Below, piece after piece: positions 20,483 to 29,487 of a DNA stretch of 64,000 nucleotides. Each line of letters starts with the position of its first letter. The stretch's first letter is position 1. The translations under genes were made by a program, and so were the position numbers. This DNA comes from Salinisphaera sp052044135 (GTDB lineage Bacteria > Pseudomonadota > Gammaproteobacteria > Nevskiales > Salinisphaeraceae), in the NCBI RefSeq assembly GCF_052044135.1, contig NZ_JBQDYF010000006.1, positions 62,001-126,000 on the forward strand. The letters run 5' to 3'. The notes beneath the pieces are model-generated. The model was not told the DNA's origin. It made no database searches and was given only the letters and a program-made list of their open reading frames with translations.

Positions 20483-21535
20483 TCAGGCCGAAGCGGTGAA
20501 TGGCTCCAGGCCGGACAGGCGCATGGCCCGCTTGATCTCGGGCCGGCGGCGCGGGGCTTTGCCGGCCACGGCGCTTGCGATGGCGCCGATATGCTCCGGG
20601 GTCGAGCCGCAGCAGCCGCCGGCCATGTTGAGCAGGCCCGATTCGGCCCATTCGCCGATGTGCTCGGCCATTTCGTCCGGTTGCAGGTCGTATTCGCCGA
20701 ATTCGTTGGGCAGGCCGGCGTTGGGATAGGCGTGGGTGTAGCAGGGCGCGATGCGCGACAGCTCGGCGACGTACTGGCGCAGCGCGTCCGGGCCAAGCGC
20801 GCAGTTCAGCCCCATGGTGAGCGGCCGGCCGTGGGCCACCGAGTTGTAGAACGCCTCGGTGGTCTGACCGGACAGAGTCCGACCCGAGGCATCGGTGATG
20901 GTGCCGGAAATCATCAGCGGCACGTCGATACCGCGCTCGCGCATGAGCCTGCGCACGGCATAGATCGCCGCCTTGGCGTTGAGGGTGTCGAAGATGGTCT
21001 CCATCAGAATGATGTCGACGCCGCCTTCGAGCAGGGCCTCGGCGGCCTGGCCGTAGGCGGTGGCCAGTTCGACGAAATCGGTGTTGCGCTTGCCGGGATC
21101 GTTGACGTCCGGCGAGATGGAGGCAGTGCGATTGGTCGGCCCGATCACGCCGGCCACGTACATCGGCTGCGCGTCGCTCTGGAATTCCTCGACTACCTCG
21201 CGGGCGAGTTTGGCGGCCTCGACGTTGAGCTCCACCGCCAGGTCTTCCATGTGGTAGTCGGCCTGGGCGATCGTGGTCGAAGAGAACGTGTTGGTCGTAA
21301 TGATATGGGCCCCGGCCTCGGCATACTGCCGGTGGATGCCCCGGATCAGATCCGGATAGGTCAGCGTCAGCAGGTCGTTGTTGCCCTGCAGATCGGAGGC
21401 CCAGTCGGCGAAGCGCTCGCCGCGGTATTCGGCCTCGGACGGGCCGTAATTCTGGATCATGGTGCCCATGGCGCCGTCGATCACCAGAATCCGGTCGGCC
21501 AGAACGCGTTCGATGGCGTGTCGCGTATCGCTCAT
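20483..21535 (-). CDS. metH: Methionine synthase, N-terminal part (homocysteine methyltransferase domain)
   Basis: The 350-residue protein starts at the ATG at 21533-21535 after an AGGGTGAT ribosome site; the longer frame runs back into the riboswitch region and is not coding. It is the homocysteine-binding barrel: DGAMGT near the N-terminus, a zinc cysteine in GLNCALG and the pair in GGCCGSTPEH. It ends RLSGLEPF, just where full-length MetH passes into its folate domain. It must act together with the 17268-20000 product. Split MetH of this kind is known from other proteobacteria. Confidence 0.95.
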   Translation of the reverse strand: MSDTRHAIERVLADRILVIDGAMGTMIQNYGPSEAEYRGERFADWASDLQGNNDLLTLTYPDLIRGIHRQYAEAGAHIITTNTFSSTTIAQADYHMEDLAVELNVEAAKLAREVVEEFQSDAQPMYVAGVIGPTNRTASISPDVNDPGKRNTDFVELATAYGQAAEALLEGGVDIILMETIFDTLNAKAAIYAVRRLMRERGIDVPLMISGTITDASGRTLSGQTTEAFYNSVAHGRPLTMGLNCALGPDALRQYVAELSRIAPCYTHAYPNAGLPNEFGEYDLQPDEMAEHIGEWAESGLLNMAGGCCGSTPEHIGAIASAVAGKAPRRRPEIKRAMRLSGLEPFTASA

Positions 21536-21565
21536 ATCACCCTGCAGCTCGCGAATAGGGGTCGT

Positions 21566-21591
21566 AGTATATCCGCTTATCCGGATAAGCG
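21566..21591 (-). promoter_or_regulatory. metH promoter with an 18-bp perfect palindrome
   Basis: On the minus strand a TATACT -10 hexamer (21566-21571) lies about 30 bp before the metH start. Directly upstream is the perfect palindrome CGCTTATCCGGATAAGCG (21574-21591), filling the spacer up to a weak -35. A dyad in this position is typical of a repressor operator. The binding protein is unknown; a methionine/SAM-type regulator is a guess from context. Confidence 0.5.
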
Positions 21592-21661
21592 AAAAACCCA
21601 CGAGCTCTGGCCGCGTGCGGGCCGCGGGCCGATCGGGCGCGTTGCCGGCGCCAGGCCCGGC

Positions 21662-21690
21662 TTGACGGCGTCTCGGGGGCTGCCTAGCAT
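21662..21690 (+). promoter_or_regulatory. Sigma-70 promoter of the btuB riboswitch transcript
   Basis: TTGACG (21662-21667) and TAGCAT (21685-21690) are separated by 17 bp. Transcription would begin at about 21697, directly at the start of the cobalamin riboswitch. The match and placement are good for a housekeeping promoter. It is divergent from the metH promoter about 75 bp away. Confidence 0.6.
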
Positions 21691-21696
21691 CGTCGA

Positions 21697-21905
21697 CGTG
21701 ACAGGTGTCGCATCCACGGATGCGGTGAAACGGGAAGTCGGTGCGCGCGCAAGCGCCAGGCCGACACTGCCCCCGCAACGGTAGGCAGCGCCGTGTGATA
21801 ATCCACGGTGTCGCGCATTCCAGCCACTGAGGCGAACACCTCGCCTCGGGAAGGCCGCGCGCAGACATGGGTCTGACTGCAAGTCCGGAGACCGGCCTGG
21901 CACAG
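21697..21905 (+). ncRNA. Cobalamin (AdoCbl) riboswitch
   Basis: The conserved elements appear in order: a GGTG/GGGAA core (CGGTGAAACGGGAA), CCCCCGCAACGGTA at 21770-21783, the B12-box segment GCCACTG at 21823-21829, GGGAAGG, and AGTCCGGAGACCGGCC at 21882-21897. It lies 120 bp before btuB. When adenosylcobalamin is abundant it should shut off btuB and probably the following cobO. No second copy is visible before cobQ or cobT. Confidence 0.95.
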
Positions 21906-22027
21906 GGGATCGTCGCCACACGCGATCGGTGCCGGCGCGTGTTCGCGCGCGGTCCGTTCGTCTTGCCCGGCGATGGTCAGCGACTTCGGCACGCGGACGG
22001 GCGTGCCCGCCGATCGAGACGACGACA

Positions 22028-23920
22028 ATGCAGTTTCGCACCGGGCCCGCATTTGCGGCCCTGCTCGGGGTATCGTCTGCCTGGGGGGCGTCGCCGCCGC
22101 CGGCCGCGACCACCGATTTGAACCCGGTGGTGGTGACCGCCACGCGCACGCCGCAATCCCGGAACAGTACGCTGGCCGCCACCACGGTCATTACCCGGGC
22201 CGACATCGAGCGCAGTCAGGCCCAGAGTCTGGCCGAACTGCTCGGCGATACGCCGAGTCTGTCGATCGCCAACAACGGCGGACCCGGCAAGGCCACATCC
22301 ATTCACCTGCGCGGCACCGATGCCAATCAGGTGGTGGTGCTGGTCGACGGTGTGCGCTGGGGCTCGGCCACCAACGGCCAGGCCGCGATCCAGGATTTCC
22401 CGGTCTCCCAGATTCAGCGCATCGAGATCGTGCGTGGGCCGCGTTCGTCGCTGTACGGTGCCGATGCGGTCGGCGGCGTGATCCAGATCTTCACCCGCGA
22501 CGGCAAGGGGGCCAAGGGCCGCGGGCCCACGCCGTATTTCTCGGTCACCGGCGGCAGCTACGACACCTGGAAAGGCCAAGGCGGCGTTTCGGGGGCGACG
22601 AAACGCCTGTACTACAACCTGAGCGTCTCGGGCGAATATACCGGCGGCTTCAATGCCTGTACCGGCCGGCCATTCAGCTCGCCCAAGGGGGGCGCCGGCT
22701 GTTACGCCAATCAGCCCGACCGCGATGGCTACCACCGCGCGGACGGTTCGGCGAACGTCGGTTATACATTCGACAACGACTGGTCGGTGAACGGTCACTA
22801 TCTTCGGTCCGATGGTCATGTCGAATACGATGGCCCTACGACCAACCAGTCGCATTCGGTGCAGGCAGTCTATGGCCTGGGCGTGGATGCGCCGCTGACC
22901 GATTTCTGGGATGCCAAGCTGCGTCTGTCGCGCAGTCGCGATCGGTCGAAAAACTATTTCGACGGCGATTATGTCAGCCGTTTCGACACGCGCCGCGATA
23001 GCGTCAGCTGGCAGAACGATTTCGCGCTCGCCAGACAGCAGAGTGCCACCGTCGGGATCGATTATCGCCGGGACGCGGTGACCAGTTCGGCCGACTACAA
23101 GCAGAACAAGCGCGACAACACCGGCGTGTTCGGCGAGTACCAGGGCCGCTTCGGCGCCCACGAGATCGATCTGGCCGCCCGGGATGACGACAACCAGGCC
23201 TATGGCAATCATGCCACCGGCTCGATCACCTACGGCTATCACGTCAACAAGACCTATACGCTGACCGCCGCCTACGGCAACGCCTTTAACGCACCGACTT
23301 TCAACGATCTCTACTATCCGGACACGCCGGGTTTTCCGCCGGCGTCCAACCCGGATCTCAAGCCGGAGAAATCGCGCACGGGCGAAATCGGCCTCAAGGC
23401 CACGCCGGGCTGGGGCCACTGGGCGATCCATGCCTACCAGACCGATATCAACGACGAGATCACGCTGGACGCCAACTACACGCCACGCAACGTGAGTTCG
23501 GCGCGCATCCGCGGCGTGGAGGGCGAGGTGACGGCCTATATCGGCCGCTGGCGTATCGGCGCGAATGCCGACTGGCTGGACGCCGAGAACCGCGGGCGCG
23601 GGCCGAACCACGGCAACGATCTGGCACGCCGCCCGAACTACTCGGCTTCGCTGCACGTCGACCGCGATCTGTTCGCGCGGTTCGCCGCCGGCGCCAGTGC
23701 CAAGCTGGTCGGGTCGCGCTACAACGGTCCGGCCAACACCGACAGGCTCGGTGGTTACGCACTGTTCGGTCTGACAGGCGAAATGCGGGTGACCGAGGCG
23801 TGGAAAGTTCAGGCCAAGCTATCCAACATGTTCGATCGTCATTACCAGACCATCGACTTCTACAACCAACCCGGGCGGGCGGTTTATGTCACCGTCAGCT
23901 ATAGCCCGGGCCATATCTGA
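22028..23920 (+). CDS. btuB: TonB-dependent vitamin B12 receptor
   Basis: The 630-residue form begins MQFRTGPAF at 22028, giving a signal peptide (hydrophobic core AALLGVSSAWGA). A TonB box-like segment (DLNPVVVTATRT) and plug domain (about residues 40-145, with GPRSSLYGADAVGGVI) follow, then a 22-strand type barrel ending in an aromatic/hydrophobic C-terminus (VSYSPGHI). With the cobalamin riboswitch directly upstream, the substrate is almost certainly B12 or another corrinoid, moved across the outer membrane. The 33 extra codons upstream of this ATG overlap the riboswitch and are not likely translated. Confidence 0.93.
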   Translation: MQFRTGPAFAALLGVSSAWGASPPPAATTDLNPVVVTATRTPQSRNSTLAATTVITRADIERSQAQSLAELLGDTPSLSIANNGGPGKATSIHLRGTDANQVVVLVDGVRWGSATNGQAAIQDFPVSQIQRIEIVRGPRSSLYGADAVGGVIQIFTRDGKGAKGRGPTPYFSVTGGSYDTWKGQGGVSGATKRLYYNLSVSGEYTGGFNACTGRPFSSPKGGAGCYANQPDRDGYHRADGSANVGYTFDNDWSVNGHYLRSDGHVEYDGPTTNQSHSVQAVYGLGVDAPLTDFWDAKLRLSRSRDRSKNYFDGDYVSRFDTRRDSVSWQNDFALARQQSATVGIDYRRDAVTSSADYKQNKRDNTGVFGEYQGRFGAHEIDLAARDDDNQAYGNHATGSITYGYHVNKTYTLTAAYGNAFNAPTFNDLYYPDTPGFPPASNPDLKPEKSRTGEIGLKATPGWGHWAIHAYQTDINDEITLDANYTPRNVSSARIRGVEGEVTAYIGRWRIGANADWLDAENRGRGPNHGNDLARRPNYSASLHVDRDLFARFAAGASAKLVGSRYNGPANTDRLGGYALFGLTGEMRVTEAWKVQAKLSNMFDRHYQTIDFYNQPGRAVYVTVSYSPGHI

Positions 23921-23938
23921 GCCAGCAAAGGCCATGTC

Positions 23939-24547
23939 ATGAGCGAATCGAAAAGCGACGCCCGCCACAAGGCGACGATGCAGAAGCACAAGGAAAAAGT
24001 CGACGCGGGCATCCAGGCCGCGGATATCGAGCGCGGCGTGTTCGTGTTCATTACCGGCAAGGGCAAGGGCAAGTCGTCCTCGGCCTTCGGCATGGTGATG
24101 CGTGCACTCGGCTACGGCCAGAAGATCGGCGTGGTGCAGTTCATCAAGGGCGTGCAACTCTCCGGCGAGGAGATCTATCTGCGCGATCACTGCCCGCAGG
24201 TGGATTTTTACCAGATGGGCACGGGATTCACGTGGAACACCCAGGATCGCTCGGGCGATATCGAAGCCGCCGAGCGCACCTGGGCCCAGGTCGAGCCGAT
24301 GTTGCAGGACCCGGCCTACGATCTGGTCGTCATCGACGAACTGACCTATATGCTCGGCTACAAGTACCTGGACGAAGAGCGCGTACTGAACGCCATCGCC
24401 AACCGCCCGGTCGAGCAGTCAGTGATCGTCACCGGCCGCGGCGGCGGCTCGGGCCTGCGCGAACTGGCCGATACGGTGTCCGAGGTCGACAACGTCAAGC
24501 ACGCCTTCAAGGCCGGCATCAAGGCCCGTGCCGGGGTGGATTACTGA
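23939..24547 (+). CDS. cobO: Corrinoid adenosyltransferase (CobO/BtuR type)
   Basis: The 202-residue enzyme has the CobA/CobO/BtuR layout: the P-loop GKGKGKSSSAFG, the WNTQDR corrinoid-loop segment, VIDELTYML and a VTGRG strand near the C-terminus. It transfers the adenosyl group of ATP to cob(I)yrinate diamide, cobinamide or cobalamin to make the coenzyme form. It starts 18 bp after btuB behind an AAAGG site, so both probably lie under riboswitch control. Confidence 0.95.
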   Translation: MSESKSDARHKATMQKHKEKVDAGIQAADIERGVFVFITGKGKGKSSSAFGMVMRALGYGQKIGVVQFIKGVQLSGEEIYLRDHCPQVDFYQMGTGFTWNTQDRSGDIEAAERTWAQVEPMLQDPAYDLVVIDELTYMLGYKYLDEERVLNAIANRPVEQSVIVTGRGGGSGLRELADTVSEVDNVKHAFKAGIKARAGVDY

Positions 24548-24578
24548 CCCCGCTTCGATTCGGTTTTCGATGAATCTG

Positions 24579-24779
24579 TCCGCAGATCGACGTCGATCTA
24601 CGCAGATCTCAATACGGTTTTTACAAGGCGGTTATCCGCAGATTTCACAGATTACGCAGATTCAAGAAACGTATGGAAGCGCCTAGATCATGGCAGCGAG
24701 GTTGCAATCGATGCCGATTTAACAGCATCGGACCCGTCATCTGCTTTTTGATCGGCGTGCATCTGCATCGATCTGCGGA
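24579..24779. repeat. A-type inverted-repeat element, array copy 1 (201 bp)
   Basis: The left arm spans 24579-24607 and the inverted right arm 24751-24779. The inside carries one B arm and no gene. It is the same length as copies 2 and 3. Confidence 0.75.
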
Positions 24780-24874
24780 CAGGCTGTCAAAGAACAAAGC
24801 CGAATATTTTGGACTGTCTGCAAGCGGAAAAACGCCCGGAATTAATTGGTGTTGCGAGCTGTTCGATAAACCTG

Positions 24875-25075
24875 TCCGCAGATCGACGCCGATCTACGCG
24901 GATCTCAATACGGTTTTCACAAGGTAGTTATCCGCAGATTTCACAGATTACGCAGATTCAAGAAACGTATGGAAGCGCCTGGATCATGGCAGCGAGGTTG
25001 CAATCGATGCCGATTTAACAGCATCGGACGCGTCATTTGCTTTTTGATCTGCGTGCATCCGCGTCGATCTGCGGA
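24875..25075. repeat. A-type inverted-repeat element, array copy 2 (201 bp)
   Basis: The left arm spans 24875-24903 and the inverted right arm 25047-25075. The core is nearly identical to copy 1. The right arm reads ATCTGCGTG where copy 1 has ATCGGCGTG. Confidence 0.75.
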
Positions 25076-25169
25076 CAGACTGTCAAAGAACGAAGCCGAA
25101 TATTTTGGACTGCCTGCAAGCGGAAAACGCCCGGAATTAATTGGCGTTGCGAGCTGTTCGATAAACCTG

Positions 25170-25370
25170 TCCGCAGATCGACGTCGATCTACGCAGATCT
25201 CAATACGGTTTTTACAAGGCGGTTATCCGCAGATTTCACAGATTACGCAGATTCAAGAAACGTATGGAAGCGCCTGGATCATGGCAGCGAGGTTGCAATC
25301 GATGCCGATTTAACGGCATCAGAGGAGTCATCTGCTTTTTGATCGGCGTGCATCTGCATCGATCTGCGGA
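25170..25370. repeat. A-type inverted-repeat element, array copy 3 (201 bp)
   Basis: The left arm spans 25170-25198 and the inverted right arm 25342-25370. After it the tandem similarity decays. Inverted B arms (about 25434-25467 and 25651-25684) and one more right A arm (25562-25590) follow before cobQ. Confidence 0.75.
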
Positions 25371-25707
25371 CAGGTTATCAAAGAACGAAGCGGAATATTC
25401 TCAGCTATCCTCATGCCTGAAAGCCGCCTGCAGTTAATCTGTGAAATCCGTGCAATCTGCGGATGAATGACTTGAAGAACGAAGCCTCGAATATGTCCGT
25501 AGGTAAAGAGCTGCAATCGACATCACGGCTAATCTGTGTCGGCGGAATCATCTGCTTTCCGATCTGCGTGCATCTGCGTCGATCTGCGGACAGGTTCTCA
25601 AACAACGAAGTCGAGTATTTTGAGCTGTCTTTAAACCGAAAACCGTCTGCAACCCATCTGTGCAATCCGTGAAATCCGGGGATGAATGACGTGAAGAACG
25701 GCCACCC

Positions 25708-27141
25708 ATGACAGCAAGGACGCTGATGATCCAGGGCACGACCTCGGACGCCGGCAAGTCGACGCTGGTGGCCGGGCTGGCGCGGGCGTATGCCCGGCGC
25801 GGCGTGGCCGTGGTCCCGTTCAAGCCGCAGAACATGGCGCTCAACAGCGCGGTGACGGTCGATGGCGGCGAGATCGGCCGCTCGCAATACCTGCAGGCAC
25901 AGGCCGCGCGCGTGGCGGCCACTACCGACATGAACCCGGTGCTGCTCAAGCCCGCCAGCGACATCGGCGCCCAGGTCATCATCCACGGCCATGCCATCGG
26001 CACGATGGATGCTGGCTGCTATCACGGCTACAAGCCACAGGCGATGGCGGCGGTGCGCGCCTCGCATGCGAGACTGGCTGCTGCCTACCCGCGTGTGCTG
26101 GTCGAGGGCGCCGGCAGCCCGGCCGAGATCAACCTGCGCGAAGGCGATATCGCCAACATGGGCTTCGCCGAGGCCGTGGATTGCCCGGTGATTCTGGTCG
26201 CCGACATCGACAAGGGCGGCGTGTTCGCCCAAATCGTGGGTACGCTGGCGTTGCTGTCGCCGTCCGAACGCGAACGCGTCGCGGGTTTCGTGATCAATCG
26301 CTTTCGCGGCGATATCGGTCTGCTGCAGCCGGGGCTGGATTGGCTGGAAGCGCGTACCGGCAAGCCGGTGTTCGGCGTTTTGCCCTACCTGACGGGCCTG
26401 CATCTGGACGCCGAGGACGCGATCGATACCGGGCAGACGACCGCCGCCGATGCGCTCGTAGTACAGGTGCCGGTTACCCCTCGAATCAGCAACCACACCG
26501 ATTTCGATGCCCTGCGCGCCCATCCGCGGGTCGATCTGCAGTTCGTCGGCCCCGGCGATACCCCGGGCCCGGCCGATCTGATCGTGCTGGCCGGCTCCAA
26601 GAATACCCGTGCCGACTGCGCCTGGCTGGTCAACGCCGGCTGGGCGGATCGCATCAAGCGCCACCTGCGCTATGGCGGCAAGCTGCTCGGCATTTGCGGC
26701 GGTTATCAGATGCTGGGCCACGAAATCGCCGATCCGGACGGCGTCGAGGATCGATCGGGGACGACGGACGGCCTCGGCCTGTTCGACTTCACGACGCGGC
26801 TGGATACGAACAAGCACCTGCAGAATGTGACCGGCGTGCTGGCTGGCGGTGGCGCGGTCGCCGGCTATCGCATCCACTGCGGCGTAACCTCGGGGGCTGC
26901 GCTGGCACGGCCGTTTCTCCAGCTCGATGACGGCCCGGACGGCGCGCTTTCGGCCGACGGCCAGATCGCCGGCACCTATCTGCACGGCCTGTTCGATACC
27001 GGCGCCGGCTGCGACGCGATCCTGGCCTGGGCCGGGCTCGACGCGGCCGGTGCCGTCGATCAGGCCGAGCGCCGCGAGGCCAGCCTGGAACGCTTGGCGG
27101 ATGCGGTCGAGGCGGCGATCGATCTGGAAGCCCTGCCATGA
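25708..27141 (+). CDS. cobQ: Cobyric acid synthase
   Basis: The 477-residue glutamine-dependent amidotransferase has an N-terminal ATP-binding domain (MIQGTTSDAGKST P-loop, VPFKPQNMALNSAVT, VEGAGSPAEINL, DIDKGGVFAQ). Its C-terminal class I glutaminase-like domain has the nucleophile in ICGGYQMLG and the histidine in YLHGLF. It amidates side chains b, d, e and g of adenosylcobyrinate a,c-diamide. The repeat array separates it from cobO, so it probably has its own promoter within or after the repeats. The next gene starts within its last codons (ATGA overlap). Confidence 0.95.
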   Translation: MTARTLMIQGTTSDAGKSTLVAGLARAYARRGVAVVPFKPQNMALNSAVTVDGGEIGRSQYLQAQAARVAATTDMNPVLLKPASDIGAQVIIHGHAIGTMDAGCYHGYKPQAMAAVRASHARLAAAYPRVLVEGAGSPAEINLREGDIANMGFAEAVDCPVILVADIDKGGVFAQIVGTLALLSPSERERVAGFVINRFRGDIGLLQPGLDWLEARTGKPVFGVLPYLTGLHLDAEDAIDTGQTTAADALVVQVPVTPRISNHTDFDALRAHPRVDLQFVGPGDTPGPADLIVLAGSKNTRADCAWLVNAGWADRIKRHLRYGGKLLGICGGYQMLGHEIADPDGVEDRSGTTDGLGLFDFTTRLDTNKHLQNVTGVLAGGGAVAGYRIHCGVTSGAALARPFLQLDDGPDGALSADGQIAGTYLHGLFDTGAGCDAILAWAGLDAAGAVDQAERREASLERLADAVEAAIDLEALP

Positions 27142-28145
27142 AGCCGCGCCTGCTTATCGTCATGCTGGGCGTGTTGCTGGCGGCGGCTTTTATGGCCGAG
27201 CTCGCCTTTGGCGCGGTGCGGCTGCCGATCGGCCAGGTTGTGGCCGCACTTTTCCATTTTCATGATCGCGTCGATCAGACCGCGCTCATCGTGAACGCGA
27301 TCCGCCTGCCGCGGGCGCTGCTGACCGCGCTGGTCGGCGCGATCCTGGCAATTTCGGGTGCGGCCATGCAGGGGTTGTTCCGCAATCCGCTGGCCGATCC
27401 CTCATTGATCGGTGTCACCGCCGGGGCTTCGGCCGGAGCCAGCCTCGCGATTGTGTTCGGCGGCGCGCTGGCCGGTTTTGCCGGGCTGTCGCTGGTGGCA
27501 CTGGCCGCGTTCGCGGGCGGCGCGGCGGCGGTGGTGCTGGTCTATGTGCTGGCCACCCGGGCCAGCGGCACATCGGTGGCCACCATGCTGCTGGCCGGCA
27601 TCGCGATATCCGCGCTGGCCGGTTCGCTCACCTCGCTGCTGGAGTTCTATGCCAGCAACGACATGCTGCGGCGCATCAGCCTGTGGCAGATGGGCGGGCT
27701 GGAAGGCGCCAACTGGCCGCGCGTGGGCCTGATCGCGGTCGCCGCCGCGGCCGTGCTGGCCGGCCTGCCGGCCCGGGCGAGGGCCTTGAACGCATTGTTG
27801 CTGGGCGAATCCGAGGCCCGTCACCTGGGTTTCGCAGTAGACCGGACCAAGACCGTGTTGATCGTGCTGGTCGCCTTCGGCGTCGGTATTTCGGTGGCCC
27901 TGGCCGGGGCGATCGCTTTTGTCGGCCTGGTCGTGCCGCATATCGTGCGGCTGGCGATCGGGCCGGATCATCGCACGTTGTTGCCGGCCTCCGCCCTGGC
28001 CGGGGCGGTGCTGTTGCTGGCCGCCGATACCCTGGCCCGGGTGGTGGTCGCGCCGGCCGAACTGCCGGTGGGGCTGCTGACCGCGCTGCTCGGCGCGCCG
28101 TTTTTCATCGTGTTGCTGCGCGGCACGCGGGATTACGCGCTGTGA
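27138..28145 (+). CDS. btuC: Corrinoid ABC transporter permease, FecCD family (BtuC-like)
   Basis: The 335-residue permease has about ten helices, the early RLPRALLTALVGAILAISGA segment and the conserved GLFRNPLADPSLIGVTAGAS loop of the FecCD/BtuC family. Haem, iron-siderophore and B12 permeases share this plan. The surrounding cob genes and the btuF gene at 34.9 kb favour a corrinoid substrate. It overlaps the cobQ stop by four bases and the next gene starts inside its stop (GTGA). Confidence 0.9.
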   Translation: MKPRLLIVMLGVLLAAAFMAELAFGAVRLPIGQVVAALFHFHDRVDQTALIVNAIRLPRALLTALVGAILAISGAAMQGLFRNPLADPSLIGVTAGASAGASLAIVFGGALAGFAGLSLVALAAFAGGAAAVVLVYVLATRASGTSVATMLLAGIAISALAGSLTSLLEFYASNDMLRRISLWQMGGLEGANWPRVGLIAVAAAAVLAGLPARARALNALLLGESEARHLGFAVDRTKTVLIVLVAFGVGISVALAGAIAFVGLVVPHIVRLAIGPDHRTLLPASALAGAVLLLAADTLARVVVAPAELPVGLLTALLGAPFFIVLLRGTRDYAL

Positions 28146-28918
28146 CGCTGGCGGTCGAAGAACTGGCGATCCGGCGTGGCGGTCGTGTTCTCATCGCCGG
28201 CGTGTCGTTTACGGTGGCGCCCGGCGAAATGCTGGCCGTGATCGGGGCCAACGGCGCCGGCAAGTCGACGCTGCTGCATGCGCTGGTGGGCGATCTGGCG
28301 CCATCCGCCGGGCGGGTGGCGTTCGACGGCCGCGCGCTGGGCGCCTTCGACCGGCGCGAACGCGCGCGGCGGATCGCCTTTCTGGCCCAGGCCAGCGCGC
28401 TGGCGTTTCCATTCACCGTGCGCGAGGTGATTGCGCTCGGCCGCAGCCCGCACGCCACCGGCCGCGCGGCGGATGCCGCGGTAATCGATGCCGTCGCCAA
28501 GGCCACGGATATCGCGCACCTCATCCCGCGTGCCTATACGCGCCTGTCCGGCGGCGAGAAGCAGCGCGTCCAGCTTGCCCGCGTACTGGCGCAGATCGGG
28601 TCGGCGGAGGACGCGGCGGCGCGGTTGCTGTTGCTGGACGAGCCGGTCGCCTCGCTCGATATCGGCCACCAGAGCCTGATCATGCGCAGCCTGCGTCGGT
28701 GCGCGGCCACCGGAGTCGCCATTGTCTTCGTCGGCCACGATGTCTCGCTGGCCGCCGCGCACGCCGACCGGCTGTTGGCCCTGGCCGAGGGCACTACCGT
28801 GGCCTGGGGTACACCGGCCGAGGTCGTGACCGAGGCCACGCTGGCCCGGGTCTTCGATGCCGAGACCCATGTCATCCCGCATCCGGTGACCGGCACCCCG
28901 GTGGTGCTGCATGATTGA
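28142..28918 (+). CDS. btuD: Corrinoid ABC transporter ATP-binding protein (BtuD/HmuV-like)
   Basis: The 258-residue ATPase probably starts at the GTG at 28142, overlapping the permease stop. It has Walker A GANGAGKST, signature LSGGEKQRV and Walker B LLLLDEPVA, followed by the switch histidine in VFVGHD. By sequence alone it resembles the haem ATPase HmuV about as much as BtuD, so the substrate assignment rests on its place in the cobalamin locus. It should pair with the 27138-28145 permease and the BtuF protein. Confidence 0.88.
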   Translation: MTLAVEELAIRRGGRVLIAGVSFTVAPGEMLAVIGANGAGKSTLLHALVGDLAPSAGRVAFDGRALGAFDRRERARRIAFLAQASALAFPFTVREVIALGRSPHATGRAADAAVIDAVAKATDIAHLIPRAYTRLSGGEKQRVQLARVLAQIGSAEDAAARLLLLDEPVASLDIGHQSLIMRSLRRCAATGVAIVFVGHDVSLAAAHADRLLALAEGTTVAWGTPAEVVTEATLARVFDAETHVIPHPVTGTPVVLHD

Positions 28919-29453
28919 AGCCATGTCGGGCCACCACTTGATTCTGGGCGGCGCGCGCAGCGGCAAGAGCGCGTTCGCCGAACGCACGGCGCTGGCGACA
29001 CCGAGTGCCGAGCACTTCATCTATATCGCGACCGGCCAGGCGCACGATCTGGCCATGGCGGAACGCATCGCGCACCATCGCGCGTATCGCGATGCTCGCT
29101 GGCAAACGGTCGAAGCGCCGCTCGAGCTGGCGGCGACGATTGCCGCGCAGGATGCGCTGGGCACGGTGATCCTGGTCGATTGCCTGACGCTGTGGCTGAA
29201 CAACGCCCTGGCGGCGGATGCGTGGCCCGCCGAGCGCGATGCACTGCTGACGACGTTGCCGGATTGTGCCGGCCGCGTGCTGCTGGTTTCCAATGAAGTC
29301 GGCTCCGGCATTGTGCCGCTCGGCGAGCTTTCGCGCACCTTCGTCGACGAAGCCGGGCGATTGCATCAGGCGCTGGCGGGCCTGTGTTCGCGGGTCAGTC
29401 TCGTCGTGGCGGGGTTGCCTCTGGATTTGAAGCCGTTGTCGTCATGGCCGTGA
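28911..29453 (+). CDS. cobU: Adenosylcobinamide kinase / adenosylcobinamide-phosphate guanylyltransferase
   Basis: The 180-residue enzyme has the CobU P-loop LILGGARSGKS, the IATGQA strand, the HRxxR-like HHRAYRDARW segment that carries the guanylylated histidine, and VDCLTLWLNN. It phosphorylates adenosylcobinamide and activates it with GTP for nucleotide-loop assembly. Two starts are possible, 28911 (overlapping the btuD stop) and 28923 (MSGHH). It is the last gene of the cobQ-btuCD-cobU operon; 1.1 kb of repeat DNA follows. Confidence 0.94.
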   Translation: MIEAMSGHHLILGGARSGKSAFAERTALATPSAEHFIYIATGQAHDLAMAERIAHHRAYRDARWQTVEAPLELAATIAAQDALGTVILVDCLTLWLNNALAADAWPAERDALLTTLPDCAGRVLLVSNEVGSGIVPLGELSRTFVDEAGRLHQALAGLCSRVSLVVAGLPLDLKPLSSWP

Positions 29454-29487
29454 GTCGTCGTGCTTTCAAGTTGGCGGAAGGTTGGAG

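Larger units (their letters stand above)
24548..25707. repeat. 1.1-kb tandem array of A/B-type repeats between cobO and cobQ
   Basis: This gene-free stretch consists of three copies of a unit of about 295 bp, starting near 24576, 24872 and 25167, plus a fourth degenerate copy to about 25690. Each unit has arm A, arm B (about 31 bp, first at 24632-24662), a unique core with AACGTATGGAAGCGCC, and an inverted arm A. Copies one to three are nearly identical, showing recent amplification. Short open frames here repeat with the unit and have no ribosome sites. Confidence 0.85.

Noticed and set aside
24548..25707. Possible CRISPR array
   Set aside because: The repeat unit is about 295 bp with internal inverted arms, the spacers are not unique, and no cas gene is in the window.
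25411..26985. Open frame of 524 codons antisense to cobQ
   Set aside because: It lies opposite well-conserved cobQ coding sequence and its last part is repeat DNA. It is an antisense shadow.
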